From contig NZ_BMIA01000001.1 of the NCBI RefSeq assembly GCF_014641595.1, positions 2,356,426-2,420,425 of the forward strand: 64,000 nucleotides of DNA, written 5' to 3'. A model generated the notes under the pieces. The model had not been told where the DNA came from. It did no database searches and saw only the letters and a list, made by a program, of their open reading frames with translations. The position numbers and the translations under genes were made by a program. Of the stretch, positions 46,538-55,473 are shown piece by piece (the first letter of the stretch is position 1; every line of letters begins with the position of its first letter). This DNA comes from Dyadobacter endophyticus (GTDB taxonomy: Bacteria > Bacteroidota > Bacteroidia > Cytophagales > Spirosomataceae).

Positions 46538-47920
46538 ATGAAAAACAATCTCCTCAGGATCATCTTTTTCTCTACCCTACTAACCAGCCCGCTCTATGCC
46601 CAAACCGACCCACTCTCCCGGCGCATCGACTCCCTGATGCAGGCAGCCCATCGGATCGGTGTTTTTAATGGAAATGTTATAGTCGTCAACAAAGGGCAAA
46701 CCATTTACAAAGCGGCCGTAGGGTTCGCCGACGGCAGCAGGCAATATCCACTAACCCAGCAAAAGCGGTTCGACATCGGCTCCGTCGCCAAAGAATTCAA
46801 CGGCATATCGGTCATGCTCCTCGCGGAAAAGGGAAAGCTGTCGGTAACCGACCACATACGTAAGTACCTTCCCGAACTGCCCGCCTGGGCCGACAGCATT
46901 CAGATCGCCCACCTGCTCAATTACACCAGCGGACTACCCGGTAACCCGGCAAATACCGACCAGGACGTCCTGAATGACCTTTTGGCACTAAAACACCTCG
47001 CGAATGCCCCCGGGAAGTCGTACATATACAGCTATGCCAACGTGTACCTGCAACAACGGATCATAGAAAAAGTCTCCGGTTTGAAGTACCATGCTTTTGT
47101 GGAGAAAAACATCCTGAAACCGCTCGAAATGAAGCATACCGCGATGGACCTCCCTATCAACGATACCACGATGGCGGTGGCTTTCAATAATAAATTTGTC
47201 AACGAAAAGCCCCGCGAAACCACCACCGGCTGGCCCCGGCTGACGGTGGAAGACCTTTATCGCTTCATGTCGGCTGTTGACAGTTACAAACTCGTCGGCA
47301 AAGCCTCCGTTCAGCAACTTTCGCAGCATTTCGGAGAAGGCGAAAGCAGCCTGGGCGAAGCGAAGTTCGAGCAGGGCGAATTGGTCTGGCATCAGCATCA
47401 CGGCTCTAATTACAACTACGAAGCACTTATTACACACGATCTGAAAAAAGACCGGTTCGTGATACTGATGACGAATAACCAGAATTTCAAAGTCCGCCAG
47501 CTAGCTTCCGCTATCCTTTCCATCCTCGACAATGCGGCTTACACCGTTCCCAAACGTTCGCTATACCTCGAACTACGCGAGGAAATGCTCGCCGATTTCG
47601 ACGCCGGCGTAGCGTTTTACCGGACCGCCAGGGAGCAGAAGAAAGACTTCTACGACCTATCGTTCGAAATCGGCGACCTTGTCAATACCGGCAAGTTCCT
47701 TATGCGGCGCAACCGGATCGACGACGCCATCAGGGTATTTACGCTTGGTCTTCTCTTGGACTTGCAGAATAAGGATTACGCCATCGCCTGCCAGTTCATT
47801 GCCGAAGCGTATAAACAACAGGGTAAAACCGATCTCGCGATTTTATATGCGCAGCAAGCCATTCGGAAAGATCCCGACAACAAGATTGTCCGCTCGATAC
47901 TGGATCAGGCGGCACATTAG
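46538..47920 (+). CDS. Serine beta-lactamase-like hydrolase with C-terminal repeats
   Basis: The 460-aa product starts at ATG 46538 with a signal peptide ending near residue 21 (LYAQ); an earlier TTG at 46502 is not credible. The Ser82-Val-Ala-Lys85 (SxxK) and Tyr166-Ala-Asn168 (YxN) motifs place it in the class C/esterase EstB-like serine hydrolase family. The C-terminal about 110 residues look like TPR-type helices. Such proteins hydrolyse esters, amides or peptidoglycan-like substrates; antibiotic resistance should not be assumed. Confidence 0.9.
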   Translation: MKNNLLRIIFFSTLLTSPLYAQTDPLSRRIDSLMQAAHRIGVFNGNVIVVNKGQTIYKAAVGFADGSRQYPLTQQKRFDIGSVAKEFNGISVMLLAEKGKLSVTDHIRKYLPELPAWADSIQIAHLLNYTSGLPGNPANTDQDVLNDLLALKHLANAPGKSYIYSYANVYLQQRIIEKVSGLKYHAFVEKNILKPLEMKHTAMDLPINDTTMAVAFNNKFVNEKPRETTTGWPRLTVEDLYRFMSAVDSYKLVGKASVQQLSQHFGEGESSLGEAKFEQGELVWHQHHGSNYNYEALITHDLKKDRFVILMTNNQNFKVRQLASAILSILDNAAYTVPKRSLYLELREEMLADFDAGVAFYRTAREQKKDFYDLSFEIGDLVNTGKFLMRRNRIDDAIRVFTLGLLLDLQNKDYAIACQFIAEAYKQQGKTDLAILYAQQAIRKDPDNKIVRSILDQAAH

Positions 47921-47936
47921 CCAAATGGCCCCGAAA

Positions 47937-48371
47937 TTAGTAGCAGGTAGCCGCGGGTTGTTTGTATCCGCGCAAGCCTTTGAACCAACTGTAAAGTACC
48001 TGGAAGAATTTGGGGGCGGCAGGGGCTGTCCGGCGCTTTCTGTCTGCCGGTTGCAGGCTTGGGGAGTTTCCGGCGCCGGGTCCCCGTGTGGCCGACGCGG
48101 CTACCACGATGTCCAGTGCCCCGTTGGTGAGGGCGTGAATGTCTTCATGCAGCTCGTCGAGCAAATTGGCCGCCCGGCCGTGGAGATGGTGCCGATCGGC
48201 GATCTGAATGGTGGTCTTTACTGCGAAATCGTAAATTTCCTGCGAAAGCTGATCGCAAAGTTCGCACATATCCGCCCTCCGTTCGGGCAGGATAATACTT
48301 CTGGCCTTCATTTCCTGGATTTTGCGTTCGGTTTTCGTGACCAGTTCGGCCCGTATTTCATTCAAATTCAT
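47937..48371 (-). CDS. Hypothetical protein, helical N-half and basic tail
   Basis: The 144-aa frame starts at ATG 48371 (MNLNEIRAELVTKTERKIQEMKARSIILPERRADM). I do not recognise it. Residues 1-90 look helical with two Cys (CELCDQL) and His-rich segments (RHHLHGRAANLLDELHEDIHAL). The C-terminal 50 residues are basic and Pro/Ala rich. It is divergent from the resolvase-like gene and overlaps no other gene. It might be a real but taxon-restricted protein. Confidence 0.5.
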   Translation of the reverse strand: MNLNEIRAELVTKTERKIQEMKARSIILPERRADMCELCDQLSQEIYDFAVKTTIQIADRHHLHGRAANLLDELHEDIHALTNGALDIVVAASATRGPGAGNSPSLQPADRKRRTAPAAPKFFQVLYSWFKGLRGYKQPAATCY

Positions 48372-48532
48372 ATGATGGATGCTGTTAGAGGGGTTGTTCG
48401 AAACGCATGAACGTTCCCAGAAATATTATAAATATTTTGACAGAATCAAAGGTTTTAATTTTTTTCTAATCCATTTTAATGGGCCTTCGGGCCGCCCTGC
48501 CCTACTTTTAGCGCTCATCATTACATTGCGGA

Positions 48533-48838
48533 ATGTTTATAGGCTACTTGCCATTCGGGGCAGAGGACATTTTTTTAGAAAAACTTCAAACGGCCGGGTG
48601 CCACAAAATAGTAAGAGAATCGGAAGCTGGCGGTAGTTCCCGCCTGACGGAACTGCTGGACGGACTTCAAGAAGGAGACGTACTGATACTTTGCCACAGC
48701 AGCCACGTCGGGTCAGAAACGAACTTTCTGAATGTACTTATTCTGACCGGACGCAAGTGCGCCCATTTTGTTTCGATTGACGAAGACTTCGACACGCTGC
48801 GCGACACCGCGCACTACTGCTCGGAGGCGGCACATTAA
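48533..48838 (+). CDS. Degenerate serine-recombinase N-terminal-domain-like protein
   Basis: The 101-aa protein resembles the catalytic domain of resolvases and invertases but lacks the DNA-binding domain. It keeps the general layout: MFIGYLPFG at the position of IGYARVS, LEKLQTAGCHKIVRES, LTELLDGLQEGDVLILCHSSHVG and a LNVLILTGRKCAHFVSIDEDFDT segment. The usual catalytic Ser (in ARVS) is replaced by Gly in LPFG, and the Arg residues of the active site are changed, so it is not expected to cut DNA. It ends 37 bp before the upstream activator site of the sigma-54 promoter. Possibly a domesticated domain. The similarity is my reading, not a search. Confidence 0.65.
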   Translation: MFIGYLPFGAEDIFLEKLQTAGCHKIVRESEAGGSSRLTELLDGLQEGDVLILCHSSHVGSETNFLNVLILTGRKCAHFVSIDEDFDTLRDTAHYCSEAAH

Positions 48839-48875
48839 GAGCCATCCCCGTCGGTCTTTCATTGCTACAAAATTT

Positions 48876-48916
48876 ACGGTATTTCGTAACCCGATAGGGA
48901 TTTGACGAAATACCGT
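48876..48916. promoter_or_regulatory. Upstream activator site A (inverted half-site pair)
   Basis: ACGGTATTTCG at 48876 and its inverse CGAAATACCGT at 48906-48916. The TATTT cores are 28 bp apart. Its centre (48896) lies 101 bp before the predicted sigma-54 start at 48997. Confidence 0.85.
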
Positions 48917-48970
48917 GCCTTTTTTTATAACCATTTCAAAATCCGCACTGATAATCATCATCTTAACTTT

Positions 48971-48986
48971 TGGCATGAGTATTGTC
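48971..48986 (+). promoter_or_regulatory. Sigma-54 promoter A (-24/-12)
   Basis: TGGCATGAGTATTGTC has GG at -25/-24 and TTG with GT at -13/-12, one position off the ideal GC and one off TGGCAC. Predicted start at 48997, 20 nt before ATG 49017. It supports the ATG start instead of a GTG at 48915. Confidence 0.8.
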
Positions 48987-49016
48987 CCCATAAGAGCATC
49001 CTATCCAGAACTTAAT

Positions 49017-49883
49017 ATGATGAACCGTCAACCTTTACCGGACAATGCTACGCGCACGATGCTGTATGCGGTCTTGCAGGCCGTGGGGCTGCTCGGGGAA
49101 ACCGACTTCGCACCTGCTGCCGAAGAAAACGCTCCCCTGTTGCGATCGATGGGAATCCGGGCCAGGCCGACCGTAGCAGTAGCGAGCCATGCAGGCGGCA
49201 CGGGTCAGGCTGCCAGATGGCGCGATGTCGTTTCAAAAATCGGCATAGAGGAACTCAAAGTGCTGTTTTCCAATAGCCGCGTCATTCCTTTTTCCGACTG
49301 GACGGACGTTCATCAGGCCGCCGATCTCTGGTATGGCCTGCTCGCCGACGTGATCCGCCCCCTGGCGCGTAATGACTGGGAATTCATTTTCTATCTCGGC
49401 AACCCTGCCAGCAGTCATTTTTTCGACGTCGATGAAATTCTGGATGTAATGGGCAGCTTCACGCGGAGCGGCAATGTGACGCTCGCACTGGATGAGCGGG
49501 AAGCCTCGGGCCTTTGGTCGATCCTGTTCGGCGGCAAGTCGGAGTTTGATACGCACGACCCCGATGCCAGAGGACGTTACCGCGCTATTTTCCAGACCCT
49601 GGACATCCGGCGTCTTATCGTCTATTCGGAAGACAAAGCACTAATAATCACGCAGGATTCGTATTTCGAACTCACCCGCCCTCCCGTGCCCGCATACGTA
49701 CACAATGAGCAGGAGCGTGCCAACTTCATCGAGGGATATGCGTTAGGCCTGAAAAACAATATGGAGATAGCGCATTGCCTTGTGCTGGGCATTGCCACTT
49801 CCGGCTCGGTTCCCGAGGGGAGTAGTGTCCCTGCCAAGGCGGAAATTCAACGCTTTCTGTCCAATTGGGCTGACGAACTTTGA
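49017..49883 (+). CDS. Uncharacterised sigma-54-controlled protein, paralogue 1
   Basis: The 288-aa cytoplasmic protein starts at ATG 49017. I recognise no named domain. It is clearly homologous to the 335-aa product at 58215-59222: RVIPFSDW versus RTIAFHDW, ADLWYGLLADVIRPL versus SELWSSLLLGAIKPV, WEFIFYLGNP versus IEFIFYFGDP, and NVTLALDEREASGLWSILFGG versus QVTIALDEEEAIKLWMVLNG, then IRRLIVYS and a HCLVLGIATSGS-type segment near the end. The pattern of alternating strands and helices suggests an alpha/beta fold. It sits downstream of promoter A and 144 bp upstream of a sigma-54 activator, separated by a terminator. It may sense or process the signal. Confidence 0.8.
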   Translation: MMNRQPLPDNATRTMLYAVLQAVGLLGETDFAPAAEENAPLLRSMGIRARPTVAVASHAGGTGQAARWRDVVSKIGIEELKVLFSNSRVIPFSDWTDVHQAADLWYGLLADVIRPLARNDWEFIFYLGNPASSHFFDVDEILDVMGSFTRSGNVTLALDEREASGLWSILFGGKSEFDTHDPDARGRYRAIFQTLDIRRLIVYSEDKALIITQDSYFELTRPPVPAYVHNEQERANFIEGYALGLKNNMEIAHCLVLGIATSGSVPEGSSVPAKAEIQRFLSNWADEL

Positions 49884-49908
49884 AAGCGGCCGCTCACCGC
49901 GGGTTCGT

Positions 49909-49934
49909 GGCTGCCCTGCCCGGGTAGCCTTTTT
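49909..49934 (+). terminator. Intrinsic terminator between paralogue 1 and activator 1
   Basis: GGCTGCCC and GGGTAGCC pair around TGCCC (one internal mismatch) and are followed by TTTTT. It can cut the sigma-54 transcript before the activator gene, which would then need its own promoter. Confidence 0.65.
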
Positions 49935-50027
49935 GCATTCCGACTTTTATTAAATTAGTATAAATGCTACCGTCACCGGCATAGCACTTTCTGCCGGAAA
50001 CCGACAGGCCGGCAACTATCATTAATC

Positions 50028-52682
50028 ATGAAAACAACTACACAAAACGGGAACGACGTGTCAGCCGCGCCAAAAACGGACCTCAAAACCAAGGAGTTCC
50101 TGGAAAAGCAGCGGAAAATATTGCTCGACCTTAGCGACGACATCACGCAGATCCGCGACAAGACCGACCTGATTATCCTGTTTTCTTCCCGCATTAAAAA
50201 CCTTTTCTATTTCAAACATACGATTGTGACCCTGATCGACCCGGAACGAACCTCGTATCGTCCCTTTTTGCTCGATCCGGTCTCGTCGCCGATCCAGACC
50301 CACCCCTCGTACGCCAGGTTGGTTGATTCGGATTTTCCGCTTCGCGGCGCATTCATCGAGGGCGTACTCGATGCCGGCAAGCCTGTATTGTATTGGATGG
50401 AAGATATCATGGACCTGCCTGGCAGCCCTTCTTTTTTGCGGGTTAACTATGAAGGAGGCATCCGGGAAATCCTGATGACGCCTTTGAAAAGCAAGAATGA
50501 AACAATAGGCTTCCTGCACATGTACACCGATCGGCCCGGCAGTATAACGGAAGAGTTCATCAGCATTATTGAAGGCATTGCACCGCAAATTTCCAGCGCG
50601 GTTACCAATATTATCAAGAACGACGAGATCCGGGAAAAGGAATGGATCAATGAAATCCTGCTTGAATGCAGCATTGGCCTGGCTGCCGTGCGTACGCGCG
50701 AGGAGCTTGCCGGTACCGTGCGGACTACACTCATCCGGTTCAACCTCATGCGCGGGTTCGGCATCCGGCGGATCAACGCCGACCAGGAAACCATGACGAC
50801 CTATGTCCATGACCTGGGAGTTACCAATGTGTCCGAAGCTGAAATGATTGAACTGACACAAAGCCAGTTCCCTATCTATGACGGCTTGCAGGACCGCGTG
50901 CTCGACAGCAGTATCCCATTACAAGTCAACATAGACGCCGAAATCAGGCGGGGCATTACAAGCCGGTACCTGGTCCTGTGGCAGGATATGGGATTGAAAA
51001 CGATGGTGGGTATTGCCCTGCGGAACGGCGATGTGACGCTGGGTGTGCTGTGGCTGGGCATCGAGCAGGCCAATCTTTCGCTGTTACAGGCCATCGGCTC
51101 CCAAATTTCCGTCGCCATGTCCAATGTGTTGGCCGCAGAGGAAATCATCGATCGGGAACGCGAGAAGACCTTTCTGCTGGGGTTCAGCAATGAAGTGGCG
51201 CGTGTACGTACCAAAGAAGATTTGAAGAATGCGGTTTTCAAAGTGCTTAACCGCGTGCTGAATGTCAAGCTGGCGATGATCAACCTGATCGAGGATGATA
51301 ATGTCACTTTGAAGCCGTTTATGTACGACAGGACGCTTTTTGAAAACGCGTCCGAAGAATTCGACGCGCTCGTGGCGGCTTCCAATACCATACACGAGCC
51401 GACTGCCACCCGGGTGCTCGCTGCGGAAGATCGTCTGATCCTGAAAGTAGCGGAAGAACTGCAAGCGTGCCCCGACAACCCTTTTGTGCAGCTCTGGGCG
51501 AAAACCGGGCTGAAATATATGTTCGCGGCACCGCTGCGCAGCGCCCAGGCCGACCTCGGCACAATCTGGCTGCTGACCGACAACCTGAAAAGCGAGCTGC
51601 TTCAAGGCATTTGCTCGCAAATCTCCACGGCTATCGCCAACATACAGGCCAACGAAAAGATACTGGCTTACAAAAGAATGCTCGAAATGGAGAACAGCCA
51701 GTTGAAGGAACAGATCAAACGGACCTATAATTTCAACGAAATCGTAGGAAGCGGGCCGGAAATGCAGCAGGTGTACGACCTGATCAGCCTGGTTTCAGAA
51801 TCGAACTCGACTGTGCTTATTACCGGCGAAACCGGCACGGGCAAGGAGCTGATCGCCCGGGCCATTCACAGTGCTTCTCCCCGAAAGGACAAGCTGATGA
51901 TCAAGGTCAATTGCGCCGCATTACCGGCCAACCTCATTGAAAGTGAATTGTTTGGCCACGAAAAAGGGGCATTTACCGGCGCAGTGGAACGCCGCATCGG
52001 GAAGTTTGAGCTGGCGGATAACAGTACGCTTTTCCTTGATGAGATCGGTGAAATGCCCCTCGAAGCACAGGTGAAGCTGCTGCGCGTCTTGCAGGAAAAG
52101 GAACTGGAAAGGATCGGCGGAAAAACGACCATCAAAGTGAATGTCCGCATCATTACCGCCACCAACCGCAACCTGGGAGAGGAAGTAAAAGCCGGCCGGT
52201 TCCGCTCCGATCTCTATTACCGCCTCAACGTATTCCCGATCCACCTACCGCCTCTGCGCGACCGCCGTGACGACATTATACCCCTCGCGCATTTGTTTGT
52301 GGACCGTTACAGCAAGGCTACCGGCCGAAAGGTCAGGAAAATTTCGCCCAAAGTACTCCAAGAGCTCACCAGCTACCCCTGGCCGGGCAACGTACGCGAG
52401 CTCGAACACCTGATGGAACGGTGTGTCCTGTTATCGACTGAGCCCATGATCCGGGAGGTTTACTTGCCCAACAAAAACACAGGTGCCGAAGTGCAGCCAG
52501 TGGCCATGCTGGGCACGCTGGAAGACGTGGAGCGCATGCACATTATCGAGACCATCAAGCGATGCCGCGGGAAGCTCGCAGGCCGCGGCGGCGCCGCCGA
52601 GTACCTGGGTATGCCTGCCACTACCCTGCATTCGAAAATCAAGAAGCTCGGCATCACCAAACGCCAGTACCTGGCAGAGTGA
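50028..52682 (+). CDS. Sigma-54-dependent transcriptional activator with three GAF domains
   Basis: The 884-aa bacterial enhancer-binding protein has three GAF-type sensory modules (about 25-200, 205-370, 380-545), a coiled coil, then an AAA+ domain: Walker A GETGTGKE (600-607), GAFTGA loop (647-652) that contacts sigma-54, Walker [11 protein letters not shown] (667-676) and PWPGNVREL sensor region, followed by a Fis-type helix-turn-helix (about 835-875, [13 protein letters not shown]). No receiver domain, so it is controlled by GAF ligands, not phosphorylation. Its HTH recognition segment [12 protein letters not shown] is identical to that of the second activator, so both can be expected to bind the same sites. 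Confidence 0.95.
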   Translation: MKTTTQNGNDVSAAPKTDLKTKEFLEKQRKILLDLSDDITQIRDKTDLIILFSSRIKNLFYFKHTIVTLIDPERTSYRPFLLDPVSSPIQTHPSYARLVDSDFPLRGAFIEGVLDAGKPVLYWMEDIMDLPGSPSFLRVNYEGGIREILMTPLKSKNETIGFLHMYTDRPGSITEEFISIIEGIAPQISSAVTNIIKNDEIREKEWINEILLECSIGLAAVRTREELAGTVRTTLIRFNLMRGFGIRRINADQETMTTYVHDLGVTNVSEAEMIELTQSQFPIYDGLQDRVLDSSIPLQVNIDAEIRRGITSRYLVLWQDMGLKTMVGIALRNGDVTLGVLWLGIEQANLSLLQAIGSQISVAMSNVLAAEEIIDREREKTFLLGFSNEVARVRTKEDLKNAVFKVLNRVLNVKLAMINLIEDDNVTLKPFMYDRTLFENASEEFDALVAASNTIHEPTATRVLAAEDRLILKVAEELQACPDNPFVQLWAKTGLKYMFAAPLRSAQADLGTIWLLTDNLKSELLQGICSQISTAIANIQANEKILAYKRMLEMENSQLKEQIKRTYNFNEIVGSGPEMQQVYDLISLVSESNSTVLITGETGTGKELIARAIHSASPRKDKLMIKVNCAALPANLIESELFGHEKGAFTGAVERRIGKFELADNSTLFLDEIGEMPLEAQVKLLRVLQEKELERIGGKTTIKVNVRIITATNRNLGEEVKAGRFRSDLYYRLNVFPIHLPPLRDRRDDIIPLAHLFVDRYSKATGRKVRKISPKVLQELTSYPWPGNVRELEHLMERCVLLSTEPMIREVYLPNKNTGAEVQPVAMLGTLEDVERMHIIETIKRCRGKLAGRGGAAEYLGMPATTLHSKIKKLGITKRQYLAE

Positions 52683-52702
52683 TTTTGTCCGGAACGAATC
52701 AC

Positions 52703-52744
52703 GCGATATTTAAAGCCGACGTGTGTCATTAGGCGAAATATCGC
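52703..52744. promoter_or_regulatory. Upstream activator site B (inverted half-site pair)
   Basis: GCGATATTTAA at 52703 and CGAAATATCGC at 52734-52744, TATTT cores 29 bp apart; a perfect 15-bp inverted repeat AATCACGCGATATTT/AAATATCGCGTGATT covers 52697-52711 and 52736-52750. Its centre lies about 103 bp before the predicted start of promoter B. It overlaps the end of the activator gene region (stop at 52682) only slightly downstream. Confidence 0.85.
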
Positions 52745-52800
52745 GTGATTTTTAATACAAACAAACACACAAACAACTGATTATTAGTATATTAATACCT

Positions 52801-52816
52801 TGGCACGACGATTGAT
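52801..52816 (+). promoter_or_regulatory. Sigma-54 promoter B (-24/-12)
   Basis: TGGCACGACGATTGAT matches TGGCACG-N4-TTG at every position except the C of the -12 GC. Predicted start at 52827, 28 nt before ATG 52855. Confidence 0.88.
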
Positions 52817-52854
52817 CTTTATAAAGTGTTTTCAAACCAAAATCTTTAACACTC

Positions 52855-53604
52855 ATGAAAATCGTTGTAATCGGCGGAAGCGGCCTGATCGGCTCCAAAG
52901 TCGTCAATAACCTTATCAACCTGGGCCACGAGGTCATTGCAGGCTCACCCGCAACGGGTATCAATACCATCACCGGCGAAGGATTGGCGGAAGCCCTGAA
53001 AGGCGCGGACATTGTGATCGACGTGGCCAATTCGCCTTCTTTCGAAGACCAGGCTGTGCTCGATTTTTTCACCACTTCGGGCCGCAACCTGCTGGCGGCC
53101 GAAAAGGAAGCCGGCGTGAAACATCACATCGCATTGTCGGTGGTGGGCACGCAGTTGCTTTCGGACAGCGGCTATTTCCGGGGCAAGATCGCGCAGGAAA
53201 AGCTGATCCGGGAGTCGGGTATGCCTTACACTATTGTGCATTCCACGCAGTTTTTCGAGTTTTTGGGCGGTATTGCGCAAGCTGCCACGCAGGGCCAGAT
53301 CGTGCGGCTGTCGGCAACTTATGTGCAACCTATTTCATCGGATGATGTAGCCTCGGCTATGACGGAAGTTGCCCTCAATACGCCGCACAACGGGGTGATT
53401 GAAATCGCCGGACCGGAACGTTTCAGGCTCGCCGAGCTGGTACAGAAGTTCCTGAACCTGAAAGGCGACACCCGCTCGGTGGTGACAGACAGCCAGGCAC
53501 GGTATTATGGCGCTCTTCTCTCCGATGTGGTACTGCTCCCTGCGGGCGACGCACGTGTGGGTTCGGTCAAGTTCGCAGATTGGTTCGAGGCAGTTAACGT
53601 ATAG
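52855..53604 (+). CDS. NmrA/SDR-a-like NAD(P)-binding protein
   Basis: The 249-aa protein has an N-terminal Rossmann motif GGSGLIG (7-13) and the atypical-SDR layout of NmrA-like proteins (VVGTQLLSDSGYFRGKIAQEKLIRESGMPYTIVHSTQFFEF), with a Tyr-x3-Lys-like GYFRGK. NmrA-like proteins act as redox sensors or as reductases on quinones and other substrates. It is the first gene after sigma-54 promoter B and probably heads an operon with the microprotein, pirin, 75-aa and YCII genes. Confidence 0.88.
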   Translation: MKIVVIGGSGLIGSKVVNNLINLGHEVIAGSPATGINTITGEGLAEALKGADIVIDVANSPSFEDQAVLDFFTTSGRNLLAAEKEAGVKHHIALSVVGTQLLSDSGYFRGKIAQEKLIRESGMPYTIVHSTQFFEFLGGIAQAATQGQIVRLSATYVQPISSDDVASAMTEVALNTPHNGVIEIAGPERFRLAELVQKFLNLKGDTRSVVTDSQARYYGALLSDVVLLPAGDARVGSVKFADWFEAVNV

Positions 53605-53661
53605 CGTTTACAGTGCGTATTCTATTCTCAGTTTATTTCTAAACCATAAACAACTACGATT

Positions 53662-53835
53662 ATGAACCTGTTTATGCAAATGGTCCACGATAATGGCACC
53701 GACGACAACTACAAACACGAGGTCGAGATACTCTCCACAGAGGTTCACCATCATGAAGACCATACCTTCGAAGGTAGCGAGTTCATGGACGATGCACTCC
53801 GGATGCACGAGCAACTGCTCGACGACGACCAGTAA
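53662..53835 (+). CDS. 57-aa acidic, His-rich microprotein
   Basis: The frame runs from ATG 53662 to TAA 53833. It encodes MNLFMQMVHDNG, a stretch with several His, Glu and Asp (EVHHHEDHTFEGSEF) and ends MHEQLLDDDQ. It is too short for many ORF callers but sits 57 bp after the NmrA stop on the same strand, inside the sigma-54 operon. Its histidine-acidic composition suggests metal binding or a charged regulatory peptide; that is inference only. Confidence 0.55.
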   Translation: MNLFMQMVHDNGTDDNYKHEVEILSTEVHHHEDHTFEGSEFMDDALRMHEQLLDDDQ

Positions 53836-53941
53836 CTCACCGGCTAGTTGCGGACGGCAAGTTGCCGAACATGATCGGCCGTCAGCGGTCGGCTAGTCCC
53901 TACCGGAACGATTAGTATAGTACAGATTTTCAAATTCAGTC

Positions 53942-54820
53942 ATGAAGCATTTAGAGGTATCCAAGGTATTTCAAACCGTTAGTTCGGGTGACGGGCAGTT
54001 TGCAGCGAGGAAAGTCCGCTCGATCCATTTCAATGGCCTTCTGGATCCATTGATCGGTTTCGACCATTTCGAGTTGACGTCCGATGTTTTCGGCCCGCAC
54101 CCGCACGCAGGTATGTCGGCAGTGAGTTATCTTTTTGAAGATTCCGGGCATTACCACAATCTTGATTCGTCTGGGACCGACATCATGATCACGCCCGGCA
54201 GCCTGATGTGGACCTGGGCAGGGCGGGGCATCGTCCACACGGAATTTCCCGTACCCGAAGGCTCCCGCGTACACGGCATGCAGATATTCGTCAACACGGC
54301 CGCGAGCCGCAAGCAGCTGCTGCCGCAGGCGCTCTTTATCGACAGCCGCGACATGCCCGTAGTAAGCACAAAAGGGACAGCCGTGAAAGTGGTCACCGGG
54401 CGCACCGAAGCCGGCAGCAACCCCACTGAAACACCCGATCGCCTGACATTCCTCGACATCACCATTGAACAGGATCATACGTTCCGGCATGACCTGCCGG
54501 CGGGGTGGACCGCGACCATTTACGTCGTATCTGGGAAAGCCGTTTTCGCCAACGACCACAAATCCTGGATCGTTACCACCGGCCAGGTACTGGCCGCGGG
54601 CCGCTCCGACCGGCAAGAAATACTGGCGTTGACCGCAATTTCCGACGCACGGGTCATCCTGCTGAGCGGCAAACCCCTCGGCGAGCCGATCTTCTCGGCA
54701 GGAGCTATGGTCATGGGTTCCGAAGAAGAGCTCGGAAAAGCCATATCGGATTTTGAAGAAGGCCGAATGGGCTTCATCCGCATCGAAGGGAACCTCAGAA
54801 CAGTTGTTTTAGCCACCTAA
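53942..54820 (+). CDS. Pirin-family protein
   Basis: The 292-aa cupin protein has the pirin metal site: His53 and His55 in FGPHPHAG, and His99 with Glu101 in GIVHTEF. The N-terminal cupin (about 5-125) and a C-terminal cupin (about 170-285) are both visible. Bacterial pirins can be quercetin dioxygenases or redox regulators. It lies 106 bp after the microprotein and 15 bp before the 75-aa gene, in the sigma-54 operon B. Confidence 0.93.
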   Translation: MKHLEVSKVFQTVSSGDGQFAARKVRSIHFNGLLDPLIGFDHFELTSDVFGPHPHAGMSAVSYLFEDSGHYHNLDSSGTDIMITPGSLMWTWAGRGIVHTEFPVPEGSRVHGMQIFVNTAASRKQLLPQALFIDSRDMPVVSTKGTAVKVVTGRTEAGSNPTETPDRLTFLDITIEQDHTFRHDLPAGWTATIYVVSGKAVFANDHKSWIVTTGQVLAAGRSDRQEILALTAISDARVILLSGKPLGEPIFSAGAMVMGSEEELGKAISDFEEGRMGFIRIEGNLRTVVLAT

Positions 54821-54835
54821 ATTCCCAGCCAAACC

Positions 54836-55063
54836 ATGCAACAGTACCATGTAAAAGTGCTACCCGGCGATTGCTCCGGGGCCGTCATCAGTATGCTCCA
54901 AGACCTCGCTTTGGGGCATTTCATAGAACTCGATCCGGTATCGTCCACCGCTACCCCGCTCACCGACGACCAGGTGCTGGAAATGATCGAGGAAGCAGAC
55001 CTTACCGCCCACTATTCCCTGGAGGAAGCCCGGGAGATCCTGCATGTAGGAGCCCGCTATTAA
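54836..55063 (+). CDS. Hypothetical 75-aa protein in sigma-54 operon B
   Basis: The product starts MQQYHVKVLPGDCSGAVISML and has a single Cys near the N-terminus and an acidic C-half (EMIEEADLTAHYSLEEAREILHVG). No family is recognised. It starts 15 bp after the pirin stop and ends 50 bp before the YCII gene, so it is in the same transcript. Size and regular helix pattern suggest a small globular regulator. Confidence 0.6.
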   Translation: MQQYHVKVLPGDCSGAVISMLQDLALGHFIELDPVSSTATPLTDDQVLEMIEEADLTAHYSLEEAREILHVGARY

Positions 55064-55113
55064 GCTATTTTTTGACCTTTTATTTTTTTACTAACCATTT
55101 AATTTTCAAAACA

Positions 55114-55464
55114 ATGAATGATTTCCTGATTGCGATCCACAGAGACATTACCAGCTCCGATCCGATACCTACTCCCGCACAAATGCAAGCGGCTATCAAA
55201 CCCTACCAGGACTGGGTTGCCGGCATTGGTGCGAAAGGCCGTCTGGTAGCGCCTCCCAAAAGATGGGACATGGACGGCCGCGTTATCAAAAAAGGTAATG
55301 ATATCAGCAAAGGACCGTTTGTCGAAAACAAGCAGTCAATCGGCGGGCTGTTCCTGATCCAGGCCGAGAGCTATGATGAGGCGGTTGAAATCGCGAGCGG
55401 CTGCCCAATTATCGAGTTCGGCGCTTCGGTGGAAGTCCGTATGGCGATCCCGCCCGTGCAGTAA
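55114..55464 (+). CDS. YCII-related protein, copy 1
   Basis: The 116-aa small alpha/beta protein starts at ATG 55114. It has the YCII/DGPF layout (AIHRD at the N-terminus, GLFLIQAESYDEAVEIASGCPIIEFGASVEVRMAI) with the second strand-helix-strand of the dimeric ferredoxin-like fold. YCII proteins are often of unknown role; some are dehydrohalogenase- or muconolactone isomerase-like. It is probably the last gene of operon B. It is similar to the convergent copy at 55592-55909. Confidence 0.85.
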   Translation: MNDFLIAIHRDITSSDPIPTPAQMQAAIKPYQDWVAGIGAKGRLVAPPKRWDMDGRVIKKGNDISKGPFVENKQSIGGLFLIQAESYDEAVEIASGCPIIEFGASVEVRMAIPPVQ

Positions 55465-55473
55465 ACCTTTGAG

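Noticed and set aside
46538..47920. Reading the beta-lactamase-like gene as an antibiotic-resistance gene
   Set aside because: SxxK and YxN alone define a broad serine-hydrolase group; nothing ties it to drug hydrolysis.
48915..49016. GTG start at 48915 for paralogue 1, giving a hydrophobic N-terminus
   Set aside because: It lies upstream of the predicted transcription start at 48997, inside the activator site and promoter, so it could not be in the mRNA.
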